Shown one piece after another: positions 1 to 8,182 of a stretch of DNA of 64,000 nucleotides. The notes beneath the pieces were generated by a model. The model saw nothing but the letters and a program-made list of their open reading frames with translations. It had not been told where the DNA came from and ran no database searches. A program made the position numbers and the translations under genes. The number at the start of each line of letters is the position of its first letter. The first letter of the stretch is position 1. This DNA comes from Halopseudomonas pelagia CL-AP6 (lineage in GTDB: Bacteria; Pseudomonadota; Gammaproteobacteria; Pseudomonadales; Pseudomonadaceae): the NCBI RefSeq assembly GCF_000410875.1, contig NZ_AROI01000008.1, positions 168,402-232,401 on the forward strand. Direction: 5' to 3'.

Positions 1-1
1 C

Positions 2-706
2 AGCGGGGTGGATCGCGCTACCGCCTATTTCGCCAGCATGCCCGGTGGCGCCAGCGAAATGGTCGTCCTCGCCATGCGGCACCAGGCCGAGCCGGCCAAG
101 GTCGCTGCCGCCCACAGCCTGCGACTGTTGATGGTAGTGCTGATCATCCCCGCGCTATTTACCTTTGCCTTGCCCGAAACCCCAGCACCGGGGCCCACCA
201 GCACCCATTGGGGCTGGCTAGTGCTGTTGATGCCTCTGGGCGCGGGCCTGGCCATGCTCTGGCGCCAACTCGGCCAACCCAATCCATGGATGCTCGGCCC
301 GCTGACCGTCTGCGCCGTGGCGAGTGTCTGGTTTGATCTGGATATCGCGCTGCCACCTGGCGGCGGTGAGCTAGGGCAGTGGTTGATTGGTTGCGCGCTG
401 GGTTGTCATTTCGATCGCACATTCTTTCGCAGTGCGCCAGCCTTCATGCTTAGAGTGGTGCTGTTCACCCTGATAGCGATGATAGCCGCGGCGCTGGGCG
501 CGGAAGTGCTCAGTTGGTTCGCCGAGGTCGATGACATCAGCCTGATGCTGGGCATGATGCCGGGCGGCATTACCGAGTTATGCCTGACCGCCGAAGCGTT
601 GCAACTGTCAGTCGCCTTGGTAACCGCTTTGCAGGTACTGCGACTGTTTCTGGTGATGTTTCTGGCTGAACCGGCTTATCGCCTATGGAACCGACGGCAA
701 CCCTGA
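2..706 (+). CDS. AbrB family membrane protein, C-terminal part
   Basis: The frame is open at the window edge, so the 5' end is missing; about 234 residues are visible. The sequence is hydrophobic with several predicted membrane spans and carries two similar motifs, SMPGGASEMVVLA near the start and GMMPGGITELCLTA near residue 195, typical of the duplicated AbrB/PF05145 family (once called ammonia monooxygenase-like). Members are inner-membrane proteins thought to be transporters or regulators; the substrate is unknown. The GTG at position 8 is internal to the first motif region and is not a credible start. The gene ends 104 bp before the next one and shows no functional link to it. Confidence 0.8.
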   Translation, partial: SGVDRATAYFASMPGGASEMVVLAMRHQAEPAKVAAAHSLRLLMVVLIIPALFTFALPETPAPGPTSTHWGWLVLLMPLGAGLAMLWRQLGQPNPWMLGPLTVCAVASVWFDLDIALPPGGGELGQWLIGCALGCHFDRTFFRSAPAFMLRVVLFTLIAMIAAALGAEVLSWFAEVDDISLMLGMMPGGITELCLTAEALQLSVALVTALQVLRLFLVMFLAEPAYRLWNRRQP

Positions 707-750
707 GAGGCGGCAACCTTGGGCAGGTACTTGAGAAAAGCCTTTGCGTT

Positions 751-768
751 ATAGACCGATCGGTCTAT
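751..768. promoter_or_regulatory. Perfect 18-bp palindrome inside a sigma-70-like promoter
   Basis: ATAGACCGATCGGTCTAT is a perfect palindrome of the kind bound by TetR-family repressors. It lies between TTGCGT (744-749) and TATACT (768-773), spaced 18 bp, so a bound repressor would block RNA polymerase. The hydrolase gene starts 42 bp downstream. No tetR gene is adjacent within the window, so the regulator is unknown. Confidence 0.6.
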
Positions 769-810
769 ATACTCATTGGCATCGTGTGCAATGCAACTCA
801 GGTGACCGAC

Positions 811-1695
811 ATGCCCTCTTCCAATGGCGACCAACACCAACGCTTAACCCTGAACGCCGCAGATGGCTATCCGCTCGGCGCTACCTTGTTTGCTGCTAGC
901 CAGCCCGTCGGCCAGATCCTGGTAGGTAGCGCCACAGGCGTGCCGCGCGGGTTTTACCGACGCTTCGCCGAGTACGCCACTGCGCGCGGATACACCACTC
1001 TGACGCTGGATTATCGCGGCGTCGGCGAATCCCGTCCGGCGACACTGAAAGGCTTCGAGATGGATTATCTGGACTGGGCCAGGCTGGATTTGGCAGCGGC
1101 GCTGGATCATCTGCACCAACCGGAGCTGCCGACCTTTATGGTCGGTCACTCATTCGGCGGCCACGCCTTCGGCCTGATGCCCAATCATCAGCACGTCAGC
1201 GGACTATATACCTTCGGCACCGGTGCCGGCTGGCATGGTTGGATGCCGGTTGCCGAGCGACTGAAAGTGCTGACCATGTGGCGGGTGGTTGCGCCGTTAC
1301 TGACCCGCAGCAAGGGCTATCTGGCCTGGAGCAAATTGGGCATGGGTGAAGACCTGCCGCTGGGCGTGTACCGCCAATGGAAGCGCTGGTGCCGCTACCC
1401 CCGGTATTTCTTCGAGGACCCGGCCATGCCGGGATTGGAAGAGCAGTTCGCACAGATCACTACGCCGATTATTGCGCTGAATGCGACTGACGACCTCTGG
1501 GCATCGCCGGCCTCGCGGGATGCTTTTATGTCGGCCTATCGCCAGGCCGATTACCAGGGCTTGACCTTGATACCCGCCGAGGCCGGGCTTCCGCCCATCG
1601 GTCATATGGGCTACTTTCGCCCCAGCGCACAGCCGCTTTGGCAGGACGCGCTGAACTGGTTCGACCAGCTGCGTCAGTCCCGTCAGGCGGCATAA
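811..1695 (+). CDS. Alpha/beta hydrolase
   Basis: A 294-residue alpha/beta hydrolase of the COG4757 type. The nucleophile elbow GHSFGG, about residues 111-116, supplies the catalytic serine, and a late GHMGYF histidine is the likely base. No signal peptide is seen, so it is probably cytoplasmic. The longer open frame from 685 runs through the promoter and operator, so I chose the ATG at 811, which has AGGTG 8 bp upstream. It is a single-gene unit controlled by the palindrome at 751-768. The substrate is unknown; esterase or lipase-like activity is an inference from the fold. Confidence 0.8.
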   Translation: MPSSNGDQHQRLTLNAADGYPLGATLFAASQPVGQILVGSATGVPRGFYRRFAEYATARGYTTLTLDYRGVGESRPATLKGFEMDYLDWARLDLAAALDHLHQPELPTFMVGHSFGGHAFGLMPNHQHVSGLYTFGTGAGWHGWMPVAERLKVLTMWRVVAPLLTRSKGYLAWSKLGMGEDLPLGVYRQWKRWCRYPRYFFEDPAMPGLEEQFAQITTPIIALNATDDLWASPASRDAFMSAYRQADYQGLTLIPAEAGLPPIGHMGYFRPSAQPLWQDALNWFDQLRQSRQAA

Positions 1696-1740
1696 TTTAA
1701 CGCATAATCCGCGATCAAACCGGCGCGCTTTAGGCCCGCT

Positions 1741-2418
1741 TCACCGCAACAATGTGAGCAGTGCCTTGGCCGCCTCTTCCGAGGAGCCCGGGTTCTGCCC
1801 GGTAACCAGCTTGCCGTCTACCCGCACGTAAGACGCCCAGTCATCCCCCTTGCTGTACAGCCCGCCCTTGTCCTTCAGGCTGTCTTCCAGCAGGAAGGGC
1901 ACCACATCGGTCAGGCCAACCGCATCTTCCTCGGAATTAGTGAAACCGGTGACCTGGCGGTCTTTGACTAATGGCTCGCCGTCGGTACCGCGGGCATTGA
2001 GCAACACCGCCGGAGCGTGGCAGACCGCGCCGACCGGCTTGTCGGCCAGTACAAAGGCTTCGATCAGCGCGATGGAATGGCTGTCATGGGCCAGATCCCA
2101 CAGCGGGCCATGGCCGCCGGGATAGAACACGGCGTCAAAAAAGGTTGCCGAAACGTCCGCCAGCGGCAGGGTTGAGGCCAACTGCTTTTGCGCCAGATCG
2201 TCTGTCTTGAAGCGTTTGGTCGCCTCTGTCTGCGCGTCCGGCTCATCGCTCTTCGGGTCCAACGGCGGCTGACCGCCTTTGGGCGAGGCCAGCACGACCT
2301 GCGCTCCAGCATCCTTGAGAGCGTAATAAGGTGCGGCGAACTCTTCCAGCCAAAAGCCGGTTTTGTTGCCGGTATCGCCCAGTTCATCATGGGAGGTGAG
2401 TACCATCAGAATCTTCAT
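1741..2418 (-). CDS. DJ-1/PfpI family protein, glyoxalase III-like
   Basis: A 225-residue class I glutamine amidotransferase-like protein of the DJ-1/PfpI/Hsp31 group. The nucleophile elbow AVCHAPA places Cys133 followed by His134, and Glu26 lies in the early helix, the layout of glutathione-independent glyoxalases and deglycase-like proteins. It is cytoplasmic by lack of a signal peptide. It starts divergently from pxpA, with 83 bp between the start codons. The exact activity (methylglyoxal detoxification, chaperone or repair) cannot be decided from sequence. Confidence 0.85.
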   Translation of the reverse strand: MKILMVLTSHDELGDTGNKTGFWLEEFAAPYYALKDAGAQVVLASPKGGQPPLDPKSDEPDAQTEATKRFKTDDLAQKQLASTLPLADVSATFFDAVFYPGGHGPLWDLAHDSHSIALIEAFVLADKPVGAVCHAPAVLLNARGTDGEPLVKDRQVTGFTNSEEDAVGLTDVVPFLLEDSLKDKGGLYSKGDDWASYVRVDGKLVTGQNPGSSEEAAKALLTLLR

Positions 2419-2501
2419 TGTGTACCTCGTATGTTACTGCGGCATGTGGCCGTTGGACTGGAACTGCGTTAGTTTGTTCAGCATCAGCGAGGAGCGGATG
2501 T

Positions 2502-3260
2502 GTGAAAAGATTACTGCTTAACTGCGACATGGGCGAAAGCTTCAGCGCCTGGACCATGGGCCTGGATGATCAGGTCATGCCGCATATTGACTACGCCAAT
2601 ATTGCCTGCGGCTTCCATGCCTCGGACCCCGGTGTAATGCGCCAGACCGTAGGCCTGGCGCTGGCACATGGCGTGCGTATCGGCGCGCATCCGGCCTACC
2701 CGGATCTAGCCGGCTTTGGTCGCCGCTCCATGCAGTGTAGTGCACAGGAAGTGACTGATCTGTTGCATTACCAGGTCGGCGCCCTGGACGGCATCTGTCG
2801 CGCCCAGGGCGGGCAGGTGAGTTACGTCAAACCGCATGGCGCGCTGTACAACGACATGATGCTAAGCCCCGAGCTGCTGCGCACCGTTATGCAGGCGATC
2901 GCCACCTATAACCCAGCACTGCCGCTGATGCTACTGGCCCGGCGCGACAACCAGCCAAGCCTTGATCTGGCCGCCGAATACGGCATTGAACTGCTGTTCG
3001 AAGCCTTCGCCGACCGTGCCTATGACCGCAATGGCTACCTGCTGCCGCGCTCACAGCCCGGCGCCGTATTGCATGATTGCGAGCAGGTAGTGCAACAGGC
3101 GTTGAAGCTCGCCAACGGACAACCGCTTACCGCCGATGATGGCAGCCAGTTGCAACTGGCTGCCGATACCCTGTGCGTACACGGCGACAATCCGGCGGCG
3201 GTAGAGGCGGTCAAGCGCATCCGGGCCGCGCTCGGTCGGGCCACGCCTGGCCAGACATGA
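2502..3260 (+). CDS. pxpA: 5-oxoprolinase subunit A
   Basis: LamB/YcsF family protein of 252 residues with the N-terminal signature LNCDMGESF and the conserved CGFHASDP and KPHGALYN motifs. PxpA works with PxpB and PxpC to hydrolyse 5-oxoproline to glutamate using ATP in the cytoplasm. The GTG at 2502 has AGGAG 7 bp upstream and gives the family N-terminus; the longer frame from 2418 reads through the intergenic region and is rejected. It overlaps pxpB by ATGA, so the three genes are translationally coupled. Confidence 0.9.
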   Translation: MKRLLLNCDMGESFSAWTMGLDDQVMPHIDYANIACGFHASDPGVMRQTVGLALAHGVRIGAHPAYPDLAGFGRRSMQCSAQEVTDLLHYQVGALDGICRAQGGQVSYVKPHGALYNDMMLSPELLRTVMQAIATYNPALPLMLLARRDNQPSLDLAAEYGIELLFEAFADRAYDRNGYLLPRSQPGAVLHDCEQVVQQALKLANGQPLTADDGSQLQLAADTLCVHGDNPAAVEAVKRIRAALGRATPGQT

Positions 3261-3964
3261 AACTACGGATTGAGATCGCCGCCCTGGACGTGCTCACCCT
3301 GCGTCTGTTCGATCATATCGACGAAGCCAACATGCCCTGGCTGATCGCCGCCGGACAACGATTACGCACGCTTTTCGGCACCGATCTGATCGATCTGGTG
3401 CCGTCCTATACCACGCTAATGCTCCATTATGATGGCCAGCAACTCAGTGAAGCCGAAGCGCGGCGGCGTGTGCATGCCGCGCTGGATGGATTACAGCCCG
3501 CTAACGCCGAGGCCCACGGCCAACTACACCAGATTCCGGTCTGGTATGACATCAGCGTCGGGCCAGACCTCCCGCGTTTGGCCCAGCTCAGCGGCTTGTC
3601 CATCCGGCAGGTCATAGAGCGTCACTGCGTCCGCGATTACAGCGTATTTGCGCTGGGCTTTGTGCCCGGCTTTGCCTATATGGGCCTGGTCGAACCCGAA
3701 TTGACCGCCCCGCGTCTGAGCACCCCACGAAAGAAGGTGCCCGCTGGCAGCGTCGGCATTGCCGAACGCCAGACGGCGGTGTATCCACTGGTATCGCCGG
3801 GTGGTTGGAATCTATTGGGCCGAACCGCCACCCGTCTGTTCGACCCGCAGCGCGAAGGCTATAGCCTGCTCACACCCAGTGATCGCGTGCGGTTTGTTGC
3901 CATCGACCGTGATGCTTTCGTAGATCTAGGCGGCGATATCACGCCGATGGCCGTTGAGCAATGA
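3257..3964 (+). CDS. pxpB: 5-oxoprolinase subunit B
   Basis: KipI/AHS1-type protein of 235 residues with the family motifs [10 protein letters not shown] and [14 protein letters not shown]. It forms a complex with PxpC; KipI homologues are also related to urea amidolyase subunits. The ATG at 3257 overlaps the stop of pxpA, and the longer frame from 3173 lies inside pxpA. It overlaps pxpC by 4 bp. Confidence 0.9.
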   Translation: MKLRIEIAALDVLTLRLFDHIDEANMPWLIAAGQRLRTLFGTDLIDLVPSYTTLMLHYDGQQLSEAEARRRVHAALDGLQPANAEAHGQLHQIPVWYDISVGPDLPRLAQLSGLSIRQVIERHCVRDYSVFALGFVPGFAYMGLVEPELTAPRLSTPRKKVPAGSVGIAERQTAVYPLVSPGGWNLLGRTATRLFDPQREGYSLLTPSDRVRFVAIDRDAFVDLGGDITPMAVEQ

Positions 3965-4905
3965 GCGGGCTGACCGTCGAGAAAACCCTGGGTCTGGCGC
4001 AACTGCAGGACCGTGGCCGCTTTGGTGTCCGGCATCTGGGTGTAACCCAGGGCGGGGCTCTGGATTGGATCGCCGCTAGCTGGGCCAATCAGCTGCTGGG
4101 TAATAGCCCTGACTGCGCACTGATCGAACTGCCGTTTGGCGGCGTCACTCTGCGCTGCCAGCAACACACTACCCTGGCACTGACCGGTGCAGATCTGCAG
4201 GCAACGCTGGATACGCAGCCGCTACCTGCCTGGCAGAGCTTTAGGGTAGCCCCCGGACAAACTCTGACCCTAGGCCCACCCCGCAGCGGTATGCGCGGTT
4301 ACCTGGCTGCGCCCGGCGGATTCGACGCGCCGCGGGTGCTGAACTCGCGCAGCGAAGTGCGCCGCGAACAACTGGGTGGGCTGCATGGGGATGGTAGCCC
4401 GCTAGGCCCAGGCGATCTACTGGCATTCGGTAGCGCCAAACCCGCCCCCGCAGCAGTCCCACAGCAACATATTCCGGACTATCTAGCAGCGGTTTGCCTA
4501 GAACTGATACTCGGCGCCCAGATTGCGTTGTTTAGCGGTCAGAGCCTGTTTGCTCTGTTCAACCAGCCCTGGCAGGTGGATCAGCGAACCGACCGCATGG
4601 GGTTGCGCTTGCTCGGTCCGGCGCTGCGCTATCAAGGACCACCGATCATCTCCGAAGGCATCCCGCTGGGTACGGTTCAAGTGCCTGCCGACGGTCAACC
4701 GATCATTCTGCTCAACGACCGCCAGACCATCGGCGGCTATCCGCGCCTCGGCGCATTGAGCCCGGCCAGTGTCGCGCGGCTGGCCCAGTGCGCTCCGGGC
4801 CAGCAACTGATGTTGAAACCCACAACCTTGGCCAAGGCCCGCACCCAGCAGCTAGCGCTACAAAGTGCGATCTGCACCACCTTGCTGGTGCAGTCAGCGT
4901 ATTGA
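3961..4905 (+). CDS. pxpC: 5-oxoprolinase subunit C
   Basis: KipA/AHS2 family protein (biotin-dependent carboxyltransferase-like) of 314 residues. It has the typical N-terminus in which a DRGRFGVRHLGV segment is followed by GALD, and a late ILLNDRQTIGGYP motif. It completes the pxpABC operon, which recovers glutamate from 5-oxoproline formed by spontaneous cyclisation of glutamine or peptides. The 3' end holds the perfect inverted repeat TGCACCA-N6-TGGTGCA (4873-4892), which may belong to control of the next gene. Confidence 0.9.
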   Translation: MSGLTVEKTLGLAQLQDRGRFGVRHLGVTQGGALDWIAASWANQLLGNSPDCALIELPFGGVTLRCQQHTTLALTGADLQATLDTQPLPAWQSFRVAPGQTLTLGPPRSGMRGYLAAPGGFDAPRVLNSRSEVRREQLGGLHGDGSPLGPGDLLAFGSAKPAPAAVPQQHIPDYLAAVCLELILGAQIALFSGQSLFALFNQPWQVDQRTDRMGLRLLGPALRYQGPPIISEGIPLGTVQVPADGQPIILLNDRQTIGGYPRLGALSPASVARLAQCAPGQQLMLKPTTLAKARTQQLALQSAICTTLLVQSAY

Positions 4906-5009
4906 TGCTCCGCCATCGTGCACCGATGGCCATCTCCCAGGGTCTTTATCCGCCACCAGACAGCCGAAAAGGTCGCGAATAAACCCGCTTTGCAGATTTC
5001 CTGAACAAA

Positions 5010-5025
5010 TGGCCAGCTTTTTGCT
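5010..5025 (+). promoter_or_regulatory. Sigma-54 promoter for the orphan BMP protein gene
   Basis: TGGCCAGCTTTTTGCT matches the sigma-54 consensus TGGCACR-N4-TTGCW, with GG and GC exactly 10 nt apart. The start codon is 70 bp downstream. The spacing and near-identity to the other promoters of this window support it. Confidence 0.7.
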
Positions 5026-5094
5026 GTGAATAGACAGGCGCGCTCGACAGCGGAAGCGAGCGGCTCTCAACTACCTATTTCAGGAGAAGTATCC

Positions 5095-6162
5095 ATGAGC
5101 TTTAAACGCAGTCTGGCACTGGCGGCAACCCTAATCCTGTCGGCCGAGGCCATGGCAGATGATCCTCTGAAAGTCGGCTTTGTCTATGTTGGCCCCATTG
5201 GCGATCACGGCTGGAGCTATCAGCACGACCAGGGCCGTCTGGCCATGGAGGAGCACTTTGGTGACAAGGTGCAGACCACCTATGTGGAAAATGTCAACGA
5301 AGGCGCCGATGCCGAGCGCACCATTCGCCGCCTGGCCCAGGCCGGCAATGATGTGATCTTCACCACCTCTTTCGGTTTTATGAATCCCACAGCACGGGTC
5401 GCGGCTGACTATCCAGACAAGACGTTCCTGCATGCCACCGGCTACAAGCAATCCGAGAATCTGGGCACCTATCTGTCCGTTACTTACGAAGGTCGTTATG
5501 TGACCGGCGCGGCGGCCGGCATGGTCACCGAATCCAACACCATTGGCTATATCGCCTCTTTCCCTATTCCAGAGGTGATCCGCGACATCAACGCGGTCTA
5601 TCTCGGCGCACGCTCGGTCAATCCCGAGGCCGAAATCAAGGTCATCTGGGTCAACACCTGGTTCGATCCGGCCAAGGAAGCCGATGCTGCCAACACGCTG
5701 ATGGACCAGGGCGCGGACGTTATCGTGCAGCACACCGACAGCCCGGCACCGCTGCTGGCAGCAGAGAAACGCGGCCACTGGGGCGTGGGACAGGCATCGG
5801 ATATGAGCCACTTCGGTCCCAAGGCGCACCTGTTATCCGTAGTTAATGACTGGGCTCCCTACTATATCGATACCGTGGACAAAGTCATGACCGGCACCTG
5901 GGAGTCAGGTGATTACTGGGGCGGCATCCATGACGACGTGATCAAGATCGTCGCCGTCAACGAGAGCCTGAGTGACGAGCAGCGCAGTAAGATCGAGCAA
6001 CTGACTGCCGCGATCGGCAGCGGTGAACTGCATCCGTTCGCTGGCCCGCTGAAAAATCAGGCCGGTGAGCTCAAGGTGCCGGAAGGCACGACTATGACCC
6101 GCGAAGAACTCGCTGGCATGAACTGGTACGTGGAGGGTATAGACGCAACCATCCCCCAATAA
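5095..6162 (+). CDS. BMP family nucleoside-binding protein, orphan
   Basis: A 355-residue periplasmic binding protein of the BmpA/PnrA family with a signal peptide (MSFKRSLALAATLILSAEAMA) and the family start VGFVYVGPIGDHGWSYQHD. Homologues bind purine nucleosides or related compounds for an RbsA-like ABC transporter. The ATG at 5095 has AGGAG about 8 bp upstream; the open frame from 5026 overlaps the sigma-54 promoter. It stands alone between pxpC and a terminator. The transporter at 20376-23933 lacks a binding protein and is the likely partner. Ligand identity is not known. Confidence 0.88.
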   Translation: MSFKRSLALAATLILSAEAMADDPLKVGFVYVGPIGDHGWSYQHDQGRLAMEEHFGDKVQTTYVENVNEGADAERTIRRLAQAGNDVIFTTSFGFMNPTARVAADYPDKTFLHATGYKQSENLGTYLSVTYEGRYVTGAAAGMVTESNTIGYIASFPIPEVIRDINAVYLGARSVNPEAEIKVIWVNTWFDPAKEADAANTLMDQGADVIVQHTDSPAPLLAAEKRGHWGVGQASDMSHFGPKAHLLSVVNDWAPYYIDTVDKVMTGTWESGDYWGGIHDDVIKIVAVNESLSDEQRSKIEQLTAAIGSGELHPFAGPLKNQAGELKVPEGTTMTREELAGMNWYVEGIDATIPQ

Positions 6163-6180
6163 GCACCTGTGTTGGCAACA

Positions 6181-6207
6181 GGCCCGGACTTGTCCGGGCC
6201 TTTTTTT
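6181..6207 (+). terminator. Rho-independent terminator
   Basis: GGCCCGGAC and GTCCGGGCC form a 9-bp inverted repeat directly followed by seven T residues. It closes the BMP gene 18 bp after its stop. Confidence 0.92.
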
Positions 6208-6224
6208 GCCTGTGCCTCAGCGGG

Positions 6225-7583
6225 TCAGGTGCGCAGCAATTGCTGTACCGCTTCCTGCACGCGGGCCGTCAACTCTGCTTCGTCCAGCCCCTGAATATCG
6301 CCACCGCTGATCGCCGGTCTGCCCTGAATGAAGCTGTGCTTGATCAACACCGGTTCACCGCACATCAATGGCGCCAGCAACGGGGTATGCACCCCGGCCA
6401 AGCGAGGCTGATGAATATCATAGAGCACCAGGTCAGCGGCCATGCCGACCTTCAGCTCACCCACCTCACCCAGCCCCAGAAGTTGAGCGCCGTTACGGCT
6501 ACCCCAGGTCAGCACCTGTTCCAATGTGGTCGCGGATGGACCGTGCAGCGCGCGGTGCAGCAGCCAGGCCATGTTCAGTTCCTGCAACATGGATCCGGAT
6601 TCGGCAGAGGCGGAGCCGTCGACGCCCATGGTAATGCTCACACCGGCCTGCTGCATGGCGATCACCGGCGCCACGCCACTGCCCAAACGGCAGTTGGAAG
6701 TAGGGCAATGGGAGATACGCGTACCCGAAGCCGCTAGGCGTTCGATGGCATGCGCATCGCTGTGCACCAGATGCGCGAACCAGACCTCCTCGCCAAGCCA
6801 ATCACAATCTTCGGCGTGATCGATTGCGCTTTTGCCATACTTAGCCTGCGCCTGCTGCTCGTCAAACCCGACTTCCAGCAGATGCGAATGCATGCCCAGG
6901 CCCATTTCCCGAGCGTAGGCAGCCTGCACCCGCAGCCCATCCGGCGAGCTGGAATGGATCAGACTGGTGGGCGCGACCACTAGTTTGCGCATGGCATCCC
7001 CACCGTCCTGGTGATAGCGCACCCGCGTCTGCTCCAGACGCTGCAGCACCTGATCCAGCGTTTCCGGCCGAATGCCGTTGTCGATCATGCCCTGGTGGCT
7101 GCCCTGCTCGGTGGCAGTGCCGCGACACAACACCAGACGCATGCCCAGTTCGTCTGCCGCCTGCCATACCGCGTCTTCCAGCTCCGGGCTGGTAGTGTCG
7201 TGGTACAGGTAATGGTGATCCGCACAGGTGGTGGCGCCCGAGCGCAACAGCTCATACAGTCCCAGGCGCGCGGCGTGATACATCAGCTGCGGCGTGACCT
7301 TTGGCCAGAACCGGTAGGGCACCGAACTGAGCCAGTCACCCAGCCCTTGGTTCAGCGCTGCCGGCACACCCTTCATGACGGATTGGGCGAGGTGATGATG
7401 GGTATTGACCAGTCCCGGCCAAACCACACAGCCGCGGGCGTCGATCTGTGTTTCGGCACCATCGATAGCCGGGCGCAGGTCACGGCCCATCTCGGTGATC
7501 CGTCCATCACGGATACGAATATCGGTTACATCGGGCTGGCTGGGGGAAAATACGGCTTCGGCATGTTTGATCAGATAAGCCAC
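6225..7583 (-). CDS. TRZ/ATZ family amidohydrolase (purine deaminase-like)
   Basis: A 452-residue metal-dependent amidohydrolase with the HxH metal motif (NTHHHL, H62 and H64), later HSHLLEVG, the HCPTSN motif and the metal aspartate in MGVDGSAS. It resembles 8-oxoguanine deaminase and other aminohydrolases that deaminate purine rings. I chose GTG at 7583 because AAGGAG lies 7 bp upstream; an extra ten residues from 7613 would overlap the leader element. The leader carries a riboswitch-like element ending 24 nt before the start, which suggests control by a purine. The substrate could be guanine, 8-oxoguanine or a relative. Confidence 0.85.
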   Translation of the reverse strand: MAYLIKHAEAVFSPSQPDVTDIRIRDGRITEMGRDLRPAIDGAETQIDARGCVVWPGLVNTHHHLAQSVMKGVPAALNQGLGDWLSSVPYRFWPKVTPQLMYHAARLGLYELLRSGATTCADHHYLYHDTTSPELEDAVWQAADELGMRLVLCRGTATEQGSHQGMIDNGIRPETLDQVLQRLEQTRVRYHQDGGDAMRKLVVAPTSLIHSSSPDGLRVQAAYAREMGLGMHSHLLEVGFDEQQAQAKYGKSAIDHAEDCDWLGEEVWFAHLVHSDAHAIERLAASGTRISHCPTSNCRLGSGVAPVIAMQQAGVSITMGVDGSASAESGSMLQELNMAWLLHRALHGPSATTLEQVLTWGSRNGAQLLGLGEVGELKVGMAADLVLYDIHQPRLAGVHTPLLAPLMCGEPVLIKHSFIQGRPAISGGDIQGLDEAELTARVQEAVQQLLRT

Positions 7584-7607
7584 TGCGGTGCTCCTTTGTT
7601 GGTCAAA

Positions 7608-7647
7608 GAGCAATGTCCCGGGGCGGGGCCCCTGACCGCTTCTACTC
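7608..7647 (-). promoter_or_regulatory. Riboswitch-like leader element, copy A (NMT1/xanthine type)
   Basis: Read on the minus strand, a 40-nt element begins GAGTAGAAGCGGTCAGGGG and ends GGGACATTGCTC. It is nearly repeated in the same sense relative to its own gene at 7985-8025. The ends can pair (GAGUAG with UUGCUC) and the centre forms a GGGG/CCCC hairpin. The compact two-stem shape and gene context fit the NMT1 motif that senses xanthine or urate. The element ends just upstream of the ribosome binding site at 7591-7596. Class assignment is from memory of the family, not from a model search. Confidence 0.65.
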
Positions 7648-7731
7648 TGGTACGTTGGTAAAAAAGCGTTGTCGGGCAGTCAGCCCGAATGAAATGAACA
7701 GCATCTTCACTATCACTGCCCGATTCAGCTC

Positions 7732-7747
7732 TGCAATTTTCTCACCA
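7732..7747 (-). promoter_or_regulatory. Sigma-54 promoter for the TRZ/ATZ amidohydrolase gene
   Basis: On the minus strand TGGTGAGAAAATTGCA has GG-N10-GC spacing and a TTGCA -12 box. Transcription would start near 7722 and run through riboswitch copy A. Confidence 0.6.
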
Positions 7748-7839
7748 ACCCCGGCAGCCCTCGAAGCCTCGTGATAACGGGTTCAAGAAAGCATGAAATA
7801 GGCTGGCTCGAACAAAAGCAGTGCAGATGGTCAGTTTTT

Positions 7840-7856
7840 TGCACATCCTCGGTGCA
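7840..7856. promoter_or_regulatory. NtrC-like box serving two divergent promoters
   Basis: TGCACATCCTCGGTGCA matches the NtrC consensus TGCACC-N4-TGGTGCA at nearly all positions and keeps the GCAC-N7-GTGC dyad. It lies 98 bp from the -12 element of the plus promoter (7933-7948) and 115 bp from that of the minus promoter (7732-7747), the usual range for an enhancer. A weak RutR-like site (7819-7834) lies next to it. Confidence 0.6.
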
Positions 7857-7932
7857 GATTTTCCATGCACAAGAAAGAGGCGAAACGGCGGTGGCGCCGC
7901 AGCACCGCTGCCTTGGTCCAAAAATGCCATCT

Positions 7933-7948
7933 TGGCGCGCTTCCTGCT
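7933..7948 (+). promoter_or_regulatory. Sigma-54 promoter for the 2OG oxygenase gene
   Basis: TGGCGCGCTTCCTGCT has correct GG-N10-GC spacing. Transcription would begin near 7959, 26 nt before leader element copy B. Confidence 0.65.
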
Positions 7949-7984
7949 TGATATTCAGAGCGGAGCCATTAAGCTCTGCCCGAT

Positions 7985-8025
7985 GAGTAGAAGCTGTCAG
8001 GGGGCCAAACCCCAGGTCATTGCTC
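7985..8025 (+). promoter_or_regulatory. Riboswitch-like leader element, copy B (NMT1/xanthine type)
   Basis: A 41-nt element starting GAGTAGAAGCTGTCAGGGGG and ending CCAGGTCATTGCTC. Relative to its gene it has the same orientation as copy A, so the pair appears as an inverted repeat on the DNA. The flanking strands are conserved while the hairpin loop differs. It lies within the predicted transcript but about 157 nt before the start codon at 8183. That interval holds a possible 19-codon reading frame (8031-8090), so control could act through this frame or on transcription. Confidence 0.65.
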
Positions 8026-8182
8026 AGTTCATGGTCGGACGCTGTGCCAGGCACAACGAACGGACCGGACTGACCTGCCAGTTCCGCTGACTCGCCTTCC
8101 GTCCGCTTTCCCAGTGCCGTCCGATGCGTTCCGACCCTTTGTCTGCCCTGTGCTTGGCACGGGTACTACTTGGAGCATCATC

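Noticed and set aside
685..810. N-terminal extension of the hydrolase frame
   Set aside because: It contains the promoter and the 18-bp operator and overlaps the previous gene; the ATG at 811 has a ribosome binding site.
5131..5829. Long minus-strand open frame inside the BMP gene
   Set aside because: It is the antisense shadow of a well supported coding region and has no family features or start signals.
7608..8025. Inverted repeat as ends of an insertion sequence
   Set aside because: The 337 bp between hold promoters but no transposase or target duplication; same-sense placement in two leaders fits an RNA element better.
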